Below are positions 56,957-64,000 of a stretch of DNA of 64,000 nucleotides, in pieces (position 1 is the stretch's first letter; every line of letters begins with the position of its first letter). The notes beneath the pieces were generated by a model. The model ran no database searches, had not been told where the DNA came from, and saw nothing but the letters and a program-made list of their open reading frames with translations. The translations under genes were made by a program, and so were the position numbers. The stretch is from Curtobacterium pusillum (lineage in GTDB: Bacteria; Actinomycetota; Actinomycetes; Actinomycetales; Microbacteriaceae). Location: positions 16,904-80,903 of the forward strand of contig NZ_VDZH01000007.1 of assembly GCF_007673235.1 (NCBI RefSeq), given 5' to 3'.

Positions 56957-59900
56957 ATGCACACCCAGACCCGACCGCCACTGCACCTCCGTGTGCTCGG
57001 CGTCACCGTCGCCGCGATCATCGGCCTGACGTCGGCCATCGTCGGCACGGTCCCCGCCGTCGCCGCGGGCTCCGGCGCCTCCATCGTCTCCGGAGGCACG
57101 CTGGACTGGGGGTTCAAGAAGTCGTTCCGGAACTACGTGCCCGCGGCCGGCCAGTCCGCGACGGACGGTGCCACGAAGCAGAGTGACGGCACGTTCCGGT
57201 TCACCGCGGCTGACGGCACCTACGACGCGAGCACCCGGAAGCTCACCGTGAACGGCTCCGGCAAGGTCGTGTTCGACTACCGAGCCCACACGTTCGTCAT
57301 CACGCTGAGCGACCCGACGATCGAGCTCACGCCGACCTCGGGCACGCTGACCGCGGGGGTGGACGTGCGGCTCGTGGACCCCACCACGGGCGCCACGACC
57401 TCGGACCCGGGCAGCAAGCGCATCGCCTTCGCCACGATCGACGTCACGAAGGGCACCCGGGCGGTGACCGCGGGCGACTACTCGTGGACCGACCTGCCGA
57501 CCACGATCACGGCGGCGGGCGCTGCGGCGTTCGCGGCGGACATCACCGGCGGGAGCAACCCGACGCAGTTCTACTCGGCGGGCACCGCGCTCGACCCGCT
57601 GTCCGTGCACGTCACGGGCGGTTGGCCGGCCGAGGGATCGGACCCCGACGAGCAGTTCAGCGAGCCGGGCGTCCAGGGCCTCGTGAGCACGGGTGTGCAG
57701 ACCACCGCCGGTGACACCACCATCGGGCGGGTGACGACCGTCCTCCGCGACACGAAGCACGGTCTGGTCGTCGTCCAGGTCCCCGCTGCCGGAACCGCCA
57801 AGGCCAGTTACCTGGTGCTGGACGACGACGGCAAGCGGGTCGCCGGGCCGATCGACCCCGGCGTCGCGACCTCGAGGCCGAGCATCGACCCGTCCACCGG
57901 CAACATCGTCGCCACCGCCTCGCTGCCCGCCGCGGAGTTCGGCGGTACGGGTGCGAACGTGCAGGGCTACGTCGTGGTCGAGCGCGGCACCGACGCCGCC
58001 TACCGGAACGTCGTGCACGTGAAGCCCTCGGTGGCCGTGCCCGCCGCGAAGGCGTTCGCGGTCGACCCCACCGACGGATCGATCGTCGCGCAGATCGCCC
58101 CCGCGGCGAACGGCGGTTCCGCCGGACTGCAGCGCGTGGCCGCCACCGACTCGGGCACGTCGAACCCGATCGGCGCCAGCCCCGCCGGCGGCACCGTCCG
58201 TGCCGTGACCCGGACCGCGACGCTGATCGGCTCGGTCGCCGGGACGATCAGCTCGGTCGGTGTCGACTGGAGCGGGAAGCGTGCCGTGTCGTTCGACCAG
58301 GGCGCCGCGCTCGCACGGGTCGTCGACCTCACCAGCGGTGCCCTCGTCGCCGACGTGTCGATCGGTGCGGCGGCGACCTCGGCCGCTGCCGGCGGGACCG
58401 TCGTCGACTCGCAGGGACGGGCGTGGTGGAGCAACGACGGTGACGGGAAGCTCCGCGCCGTCGCACTCCGGGGCACCCCGGCAGTGACGACCACGATCGA
58501 CCGGGACGGCGGCGCCGCGTTCCTCGCCGTCGACGAGTCCGCGAAGCGTCTCTGGGTCGCAGCCCCCGGCAGCGCCGACGCCGGGAACGTCCTCCGCGCC
58601 TACCCGATCGACGGCAGCACTGCTCGCACCGTCGTGGCCGAGTACGCGCCGGGCAACAACTACACGGGCGACCCGTTCGTCCTCACCGCCGACGGCCGTG
58701 CGGTCCTCGGCGTGACGAACACCGCGACGGACCCCGCCGGCCAGGGCCTCCGCACGTTCGCTGTCGTCACGACGCCGGCGTTCACGAAGCAGCCCGCCGA
58801 CGTCGCGGTCACCCTGACCGGCGCGACGAAGGCCGCGGACGGCACCGTGAGCGGCGCGACCCCGGCCGAGGTCCGTTTCACGGCCACGACGACGGGCTCG
58901 CCGACACCGACGCTCCAGTGGCAGAAGCAGACCCCCTCCGGCTGGGCCGACCTGCAGGACGGCGGGTCCGTGTCCGGCGCGACGACCTCCACGCTGCGGA
59001 TCACCGCGACCGAGGCGCTGGACGGCGACCGGTACCGGGCCATCGCGACGAACGGCATCGGCGACACGGTCATCGGTCGGGTCGCGTCGAGCACCGCCAC
59101 CCTGCGCGTCACCGTGCAGGAGCCGACCGCCCCGACCGACCCGGGCGGCACCGGTGGCTCGACCGTCGTCGGCGCGGACGGATCGATCACGGGAGCGAAG
59201 AACGCCCGCGGCGCCTCGACCAACGTCAAGCCGGCGACCGGACTGACGACCACCGCGGCCGGCAGCACGCTGACCGTCAAGGGATCGGCGTTCTCGAAGA
59301 ACACGAACGGCTCCGGGCTCTACGTGCTGTTCGGCTACGTCACGAAGTACCCCAGTGCCGGCGGTGCCGCGGGCAACGGCTACGACTACATCCCCGGCGG
59401 TGGGAGCGGTGGTCAGGACGGGCAGGGCTTCGTCGCCTGGCCGGACAACACCGGCACGGGAGCAGCGGCGACCGCGAAGTTCAGCGGGACGGCGAACGCC
59501 GGGTTCACGCAGTCCGGCGTCGTCGCGAAGGCCGCGTTCACCGGGCAGTCGACGAAGCGCGTGGACTGCCTGTCGGGTGCCGTGCAGTGCGGCATCATCA
59601 CGATCGGCGCGCACGGGGCCCAGGACGCCGCCCTCGAGACGTTCACCCCGGTGTACTTCGCCGGGCAGACCGTCCCCGGCGCACTGCCGACCGGCCCGAC
59701 GAGCGGTGGCGGCAACGGTGGCACCACGGTCATCCAGCCGCCCGTGGTCCAGATGCCCCCGGCCGCGAGCGCGCCGACGATCCGGAACGCCGCGGTCACC
59801 GCTCCGCAGGCGAAGAACCCGAACTCGGCCAAGGCGCCGGCGGCCGCCGCGCCGCCGACCGCCCCGGCAGCGGACTCGGATGACCTCCAGCGCAAGATCG

Positions 59901-60400
59901 ACGCGGGTGAGATCGACGTCGTGTCGGCGTCCGACGCGGGACTGCCCGAGGAGGTCCGTGCCGGCGACGAGCTCGCCCTCTCGCTGGCCTGGTCCGGCGA
60001 GGACACCGGCGGCACCGCGTGGACGTACTCCGAGCCGGTGCAGGCGGGCGACTTCACGGTCGCCGACGGCACGGCCACGGGCACGGTCGACACGGCGGGC
60101 CTGTCGGAAGGCGGGCACCACGTCGTCCTCGTCGGTGACCGCGGCACGATCGTCGCGGTGCCGTTCACGGTGTCGGGCGCTTCCGCTGCCGCCACGACGG
60201 ACGGGTCCGAGGCACAGGTCGCCGCGGCCTCGACGACGGACGGGTCCGGCGGCGGGATGTCGACCGAGACCCTGCTGCTCGTCGTGATCGGGTTCCTGGC
60301 CGGGCTCGTGGTCCTCGCGATCGGGCTGGTCGTGCTGCTCCTGACGGGTGTGCTGCAGGTCCGGACCCGGAGGAGGGCACCGGTGCCGGCCGCCGGGTGA
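56957..60400 (+). CDS. Large cell-surface haem protein with HtaA domain and domain 'X'
   Basis: The 1147-aa product has in order: signal peptide (to ~36); HtaA domain (~44-216) with GGTLDWGFKKSFRNYV and VFDYRAHTFVITLSDP, whose Tyr and His fit haem-ligand positions in HtaA proteins; propeller-like repeats (~216-607); an Ig-like domain (~607-724); domain X (~757-908) with LYVLFGYVTKYPSAGG and AVQCGIITIGAHGAQ; a Pro/Ala linker; a second beta domain (~974-1074); and a TM (~1104-1130) with a basic tail. HtaA proteins of corynebacteria take haem from haemoglobin. The propeller-Ig insertion is unusual. It is 82 bases after the previous gene and probably in the same transcript. Confidence 0.85.
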   Translation: MHTQTRPPLHLRVLGVTVAAIIGLTSAIVGTVPAVAAGSGASIVSGGTLDWGFKKSFRNYVPAAGQSATDGATKQSDGTFRFTAADGTYDASTRKLTVNGSGKVVFDYRAHTFVITLSDPTIELTPTSGTLTAGVDVRLVDPTTGATTSDPGSKRIAFATIDVTKGTRAVTAGDYSWTDLPTTITAAGAAAFAADITGGSNPTQFYSAGTALDPLSVHVTGGWPAEGSDPDEQFSEPGVQGLVSTGVQTTAGDTTIGRVTTVLRDTKHGLVVVQVPAAGTAKASYLVLDDDGKRVAGPIDPGVATSRPSIDPSTGNIVATASLPAAEFGGTGANVQGYVVVERGTDAAYRNVVHVKPSVAVPAAKAFAVDPTDGSIVAQIAPAANGGSAGLQRVAATDSGTSNPIGASPAGGTVRAVTRTATLIGSVAGTISSVGVDWSGKRAVSFDQGAALARVVDLTSGALVADVSIGAAATSAAAGGTVVDSQGRAWWSNDGDGKLRAVALRGTPAVTTTIDRDGGAAFLAVDESAKRLWVAAPGSADAGNVLRAYPIDGSTARTVVAEYAPGNNYTGDPFVLTADGRAVLGVTNTATDPAGQGLRTFAVVTTPAFTKQPADVAVTLTGATKAADGTVSGATPAEVRFTATTTGSPTPTLQWQKQTPSGWADLQDGGSVSGATTSTLRITATEALDGDRYRAIATNGIGDTVIGRVASSTATLRVTVQEPTAPTDPGGTGGSTVVGADGSITGAKNARGASTNVKPATGLTTTAAGSTLTVKGSAFSKNTNGSGLYVLFGYVTKYPSAGGAAGNGYDYIPGGGSGGQDGQGFVAWPDNTGTGAAATAKFSGTANAGFTQSGVVAKAAFTGQSTKRVDCLSGAVQCGIITIGAHGAQDAALETFTPVYFAGQTVPGALPTGPTSGGGNGGTTVIQPPVVQMPPAASAPTIRNAAVTAPQAKNPNSAKAPAAAAPPTAPAADSDDLQRKIDAGEIDVVSASDAGLPEEVRAGDELALSLAWSGEDTGGTAWTYSEPVQAGDFTVADGTATGTVDTAGLSEGGHHVVLVGDRGTIVAVPFTVSGASAAATTDGSEAQVAAASTTDGSGGGMSTETLLLVVIGFLAGLVVLAIGLVVLLLTGVLQVRTRRRAPVPAAG

Positions 60401-60510
60401 CCAGGTTCGGTTCCGCGTACGACCGTTCCGGTTCACGATCCTCGGGGATCGTGGACCGGGACGGTCATCTCCGCACCCGGAAACGCGGTCCCACCGGACC
60501 GGAGGCGCGG

Positions 60511-61866
60511 TCAGCGCCCGGCGAGCGCGGCCAGGAACGTCGCCTCGGCCAGGGCCATGTGCTCGATCTCCGAGGGGTCGACGCTCTCGTCCGGGGCGTG
60601 CACGTTCGCCGCGGGCTCGGACACCCCCGCGAGGATGACCTCGACCCCGGGGATCGCCCGCTCGAACGTCGCACAGAGCGGGATCGAGCCGCCGCCGCCG
60701 AGCGAGCCCACCGACGGCACCTCGTACGACGACGCGAGCGCGGCCCTGAACGCCTCCGAGTACGGGCCCGCGGTCGCGGAGAACCCCGGGCCGCCGCCGA
60801 CGACCCGCGCCGTGACCTCGACCCCGGCCGGTGCCCGCCGCTCCAGGTGCGCCACGAGCAGCGCACCCGCCGCGACGGGGTCGACGCCCGGCGGCACCCG
60901 GAGGTTGAGCGCAGCGCCCGCAGCGGCCTGCACGGACGGCGAGGACCCCGCGACGGCCGGCGCGTCGATCCCCACGATCGTCACCGCCGGCCGTGCCCAG
61001 ACCTGGGATGCCGGATCCCCGGATCCGATCGGCACGGCGCCGTCGAGCATGCCGGCGTCGGACGCGAACCGTCCGGCGTCGTAGGGGAGCCCGTCCCAGG
61101 TGCCGGAGGCGTCGAGCCCGTCGATGGTCGTGTCGCCCGCGTCGTCCCGGAGCGAGGCCAGGAGCGACACGAGGGTGGCGAGGGCATCGGGTGCGGCGCC
61201 GCCGAACATCCCCGAGTGCACGTTGCCGCGCAGTGCCCGGACCCGGAGCTCCACACCCGCGGTGCCCCGGAGTGAGGTGACCAGCGCGGGCACCCCGGCA
61301 GCGGCGTTCCCGGCGTCCATCACCACGGCGGCGTCGACCCCGGCGAAGGAGTCGGCGTGCGCGGCGACGTAGTCCTCGAGGCCGTCGGTCGGCTGCTCCT
61401 CCGAGCCCTCGACGACCACGACGAGCCCGACCGGGAACGACCCGTGCACGTCGCGCAGCGCCCGGAGTGCGACGAGGTGCGTGACGATCCCGCCCTTGCA
61501 GTCCGCCGCGCCGCGGCCGTACAGCCGGCCGTCCCGCGGGGTGAGGGTCCACGGATCGCTGGTCCACGCCTCCAGGTCGCCCGCGGGCTGCACGTCGTGG
61601 TGCGCGTAGAGCAGCACCGTCGGTGCTCCGGCGGGTGCGGGGGTGGAGGCGATGACCGCCTGCGAGCCGTCCGCGGTGGTGGCGAGCCGTGCCTCCAGGC
61701 CGAGGTCCGCGAACGCGTCCCGCACGGCGGAGGCGACCCGGCGGCAGTCGTCGAGCGACTGCACGGCCGGATCGTGCACGGACGGGATCGCGACGAGCGC
61801 AGCGAGGTCGTCGAGGCCTTCCGCCATCCGGTCACGGACCGCGGTGCGCAGGGAGGACGGGCTCAC
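60511..61866 (-). CDS. M20-family dipeptidase
   Basis: The 451-aa metallopeptidase has LLYAHHDVQPAGDLEAWTSD (first zinc His and Asp), GRGAADCKGGIVTHL and VVVEGSEEQPT with the bridging acidic residues. A dimerisation domain lies between about residues 190 and 330. VNVHAPDESVDPSEIEHM holds the last zinc His. It hydrolyses dipeptides or aminoacylated compounds. The GTG start overlaps the stop of the binding-protein gene, so uptake and cleavage of peptides are coupled. Confidence 0.92.
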   Translation of the reverse strand: MSPSSLRTAVRDRMAEGLDDLAALVAIPSVHDPAVQSLDDCRRVASAVRDAFADLGLEARLATTADGSQAVIASTPAPAGAPTVLLYAHHDVQPAGDLEAWTSDPWTLTPRDGRLYGRGAADCKGGIVTHLVALRALRDVHGSFPVGLVVVVEGSEEQPTDGLEDYVAAHADSFAGVDAAVVMDAGNAAAGVPALVTSLRGTAGVELRVRALRGNVHSGMFGGAAPDALATLVSLLASLRDDAGDTTIDGLDASGTWDGLPYDAGRFASDAGMLDGAVPIGSGDPASQVWARPAVTIVGIDAPAVAGSSPSVQAAAGAALNLRVPPGVDPVAAGALLVAHLERRAPAGVEVTARVVGGGPGFSATAGPYSEAFRAALASSYEVPSVGSLGGGGSIPLCATFERAIPGVEVILAGVSEPAANVHAPDESVDPSEIEHMALAEATFLAALAGR

Positions 61867-63422
61867 GAGCGGCCGATCTCCCAGATGCGGAAGAGTCCGG
61901 ACGCGTCGACGGACTTCGACAGCCCGGTGAGCGACTTCTGCCCGATCACGTTCTCCTGCCCGGCGAGCAGCGGGATGAGCGGCACGGACTCGGCGGTGTC
62001 CTGCTGGATCTGCTCGATCTCGGCCTTCCGCTTCGTGATGTCCGGCTGAACGGCCTGGGACGCGACGAGCCCCTGCACCGTCGTGTCGTCGAACCCGTTC
62101 GCGAGCAGGTTCACGTCCGCCGAGCCGTACGCCGGGGTCAGGTACGACGACGCGTCCGGGTAGTCCTGGAAGAAGCCGAGCTGGAAGACGGGGTACTCGC
62201 TCTTGCCGACGTTGCCGACGTAGGTGTCCCAGCTCGCCGACTGCAGGTCGACCCGGAACAGCCCGGTGTCCTCGAGCTGCTCCTTGATGAGCGCGTACTC
62301 GTCGTCGGAGCCCGAGCCGTAGTGGTCGGTCGTGTACTCGATCGGCAGGGTCACCGGGGTGGTCACGCCGGCGTCCTGCAGGATCGACTTCGCGGAGTCC
62401 CCGGACAGGTCCTCGAACGCGTCCGTCGCCCCGGCGAACCCGGTCGGCACGATCGACCACGCCGGCGCGTAGGTGCCCTGGTAGACGTCCTTCGCGATCG
62501 CTGCCCGGTCGATCGACGCGGCGACGGCCTGCCGGATCGCCTGCTTCTCCGCGGCGTCCTTCCCGGGCATGGTGTCGAGGTTGAACGCCAGGAACCGGAT
62601 CTCACCGGAGTTGCCCTGCACCCGCTGCAGCCCGTCGTCCTTCGACAGCGAGGTCACCTCGGTCGGCGTGAGCTGGCGGTACGCGACGTCCGCGTCGCCC
62701 TTCTGCACGGCGAGCTTGAGGTCGGCGGACTTCGTGTACTGCTTGATCGTCACGTGCTTCGTTGCCGGGGCGGAGCCGTCGAAGTGCTCGTTCGCGGTGA
62801 GGGCGATCGTCGCTCCGCTGTCGGCGGACTGCTCGAGCGCGTAGGGCCCGGAGCCGACGACGCCGGCGTTCGCGTGCACCTTCGTCTTCGAGAACACCTT
62901 CGAGTCGACGATCGCGCCCGCCATGCTCGCGAGCACGTACGGGAACGTCTGGTCGTTCGCCTGCTTCAGGGTGAACGTCACGGTGCTGCCGGACGCCGAG
63001 ACCGAGGCCATGTTGGCGAGCAGCGAGCCCGGTCCGTTCGACGACCCGAGGGACACCTGGCGCTCGAACGAGAACACGACGTCCTTCGCGGTCACGTCGT
63101 CGCCGTTCGAGAACTGCAGCCCGTCGCGGATCTCGCACACGTAGTGGGTGCCGTCCGTGAAGTCGCAGGACTTCGCCACCTCGGGGCTCGTGGTGGTCTT
63201 CCCGGCCGGGTAGGTGAGCAGGTGCTGGTACAGCTGCGTCTGCACCGTGTAGCTGCCACGGTCCCAGGCACCCGCTGGGTCGAGGGAGGTGACGACGTCG
63301 GTGGTGCCCACGACGAGGCCGTCCACGTCGGAGTCGGTCGACGAGCCGGTGTCGGCGCAGCCGGAGAGGACGGCGGCGACGGCCGCGGTGAGCGCGAGGG
63401 CGCTGATCAGTCGGGTCTTCAT
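61863..63422 (-). CDS. ABC transporter solute-binding lipoprotein, peptide/opine type
   Basis: The 519-aa product has a lipobox ending at Cys22 (AVLSGCADTG) and a full SBP_bac_5 fold with the family mark VVGSGPYALEQ and QAVAASIDRAAIAKDVYQGT. It is of the DppA/OppA type. No permease genes are in the window, so these lie further downstream or elsewhere. The overlap with an M20 dipeptidase gene suggests a di- or oligopeptide ligand. The nearby FAD oxidase could also suggest N-methyl amino acid ligands. Confidence 0.9.
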   Translation of the reverse strand: MKTRLISALALTAAVAAVLSGCADTGSSTDSDVDGLVVGTTDVVTSLDPAGAWDRGSYTVQTQLYQHLLTYPAGKTTTSPEVAKSCDFTDGTHYVCEIRDGLQFSNGDDVTAKDVVFSFERQVSLGSSNGPGSLLANMASVSASGSTVTFTLKQANDQTFPYVLASMAGAIVDSKVFSKTKVHANAGVVGSGPYALEQSADSGATIALTANEHFDGSAPATKHVTIKQYTKSADLKLAVQKGDADVAYRQLTPTEVTSLSKDDGLQRVQGNSGEIRFLAFNLDTMPGKDAAEKQAIRQAVAASIDRAAIAKDVYQGTYAPAWSIVPTGFAGATDAFEDLSGDSAKSILQDAGVTTPVTLPIEYTTDHYGSGSDDEYALIKEQLEDTGLFRVDLQSASWDTYVGNVGKSEYPVFQLGFFQDYPDASSYLTPAYGSADVNLLANGFDDTTVQGLVASQAVQPDITKRKAEIEQIQQDTAESVPLIPLLAGQENVIGQKSLTGLSKSVDASGLFRIWEIGRS

Positions 63423-63448
63423 GGGTCCTGGGTCTGTGGGGAGGAGCG

Positions 63449-64000
63449 TCAGAGGGAGAAGCGGGGATGGGGTGCCCCGCCGGTCGCGAGGTCGGCGATC
63501 ACGTCGCCGAGCAGCGGTGCGAACTTGAAGCCGTGGCCGGAGAACCCGGTCGCGACGGTGACGGGGCCCCGACGGTCGATGACGAAGTCCTCGTCGGGGG
63601 AGTTGTCGTACAGGCAGCTGATGAACGTCGGCTTCGACGCGTCGACCCCCGGCACGAAGCGCTCGACGTACGCCTGCAGCCGCGCGGCCTCGGCGGGTAC
63701 TGGCGTGAAGTCGCGGTGGTCCGGGTCGACGACCGGTCCCGTCCCGTGGAACCCGACCTTGACGCCCTCACCCGGGGTGAGCAGGCCGTACACGTCGTCG
63801 CCGTCGGCCCAGTGCACGAAGCTCGGCCAGGCCTCGTCCGGCAGGTGGCTGGGGAAGTGGGCGGGCTGCTCCTGGGTGACGCGGATGGCCGGGAGGCGCG
63901 CCCCGCGTTCCTCGAGCAGGTCACCGATCAGCGTGGGGGCCCACGAGCCCACCGCGGCCACCACAGACGCGGTGCGGACCGCCTCGGTGTCGCCGCCGGC
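63449..64000 (-). CDS. Sarcosine/N-methyl-amino-acid oxidase-like FAD enzyme, 3' part
   Basis: The frame is open to the end of the window, so only the last 183 residues are seen and the FAD-binding N-terminus is missing. The motif FISCLYDNSPDEDFVIDRRG is typical of monomeric sarcosine oxidase and N-methyltryptophan oxidase (SolA), where the Cys holds FAD covalently. GFSGHGFKFAPLLGDVIADL at the end is also typical. It oxidises N-methyl amino acids to release formaldehyde and H2O2. It lies 26 bases from the solute-binding protein gene. Confidence 0.85.
   Translation of the reverse strand, partial: AGGDTEAVRTASVVAAVGSWAPTLIGDLLEERGARLPAIRVTQEQPAHFPSHLPDEAWPSFVHWADGDDVYGLLTPGEGVKVGFHGTGPVVDPDHRDFTPVPAEAARLQAYVERFVPGVDASKPTFISCLYDNSPDEDFVIDRRGPVTVATGFSGHGFKFAPLLGDVIADLATGGAPHPRFSL

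Noticed and set aside
56864-61567. A 1567-codon open frame antisense to the HtaA gene
   Set aside because: High G+C makes long antisense frames common. It is rich in Arg/Gly, lacks any motif, and the sense strand has a signal peptide, HtaA motifs and TM in the right order.

Overview
The window is very G+C-rich (roughly 70% or more by eye), dense in genes, and full of GTG starts and ATGA or GTGA stop/start overlaps. Protein sequences, a DtxR-type iron box, a Zur box, a DasR-like GntR/PTS locus, a lactococcin-972-type bacteriocin and an HtaA-type haem protein all point to an actinobacterium. The overall character is that of Microbacteriaceae, with Curtobacterium as my best guess from recognition rather than from a search. 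It looks like chromosome. I found no prophage, IS element, CRISPR array, tRNA or rRNA.

Layout. 1-10.8 kb is housekeeping and transport: the end of a secreted protein, a LysR/MFS divergent pair, a small anchored protein, a CDF metal exporter, a DUF4166/SDR pair, a LysR/DMT divergent pair, purB with a low-molecular-weight tyrosine phosphatase, and a small 4-TM protein. 10.8-15.8 kb holds hisC and a three-gene 2-oxoacid dehydrogenase operon (E1 alpha, E1 beta, E2). 15.9-25.1 kb is an envelope and bacteriocin block. It contains a lactococcin 972-like precursor with its large membrane protein and ABC ATPase, then a predicted operon of two-component system, aminoacyl-phosphatidylglycerol synthase, esterase and a 51-aa membrane peptide. 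25.2-28.2 kb is a GntR regulator with a split PTS (EIIA, EIIB, EIIC) and matching operators. 28.4-31.6 kb is a zinc uptake operon ending in its own zur gene, with a Zur box over the promoter. 32.6-33.9 kb is rpmB-rpmG-rpsN and hupB, each followed by a clear terminator.

34-43.8 kb carries a CopD-CtaG membrane protein, a PIF1-like helicase, a DUF4383 protein, a PAP2 phosphatase, two linked Ig-like/DUF4436 envelope proteins and an LLM flavoprotein. 44-49.8 kb has a paired SMR exporter with a TetR regulator, an ArsP-like permease with a TIGR03943-like partner and a secreted repeat protein, and an AraC regulator. 50-52.2 kb has a zinc alcohol dehydrogenase and a glycerate kinase. 52.2-60.4 kb is the most interesting block: an iron-box-controlled haem importer (HmuTUV-like) running straight into three secreted proteins. 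The last is a 1147-aa HtaA-domain protein. All three share a domain that I cannot name. 60.5-64 kb has an M20 peptidase, a peptide-type solute-binding protein and a truncated sarcosine-oxidase-like gene.

Between the genes lies a second layer of information. At least three families of short palindromic repeats recur, sometimes stacked in the same order. A CTGGAGGCRCG core is scattered on both strands, often in frame inside flexible protein linkers.
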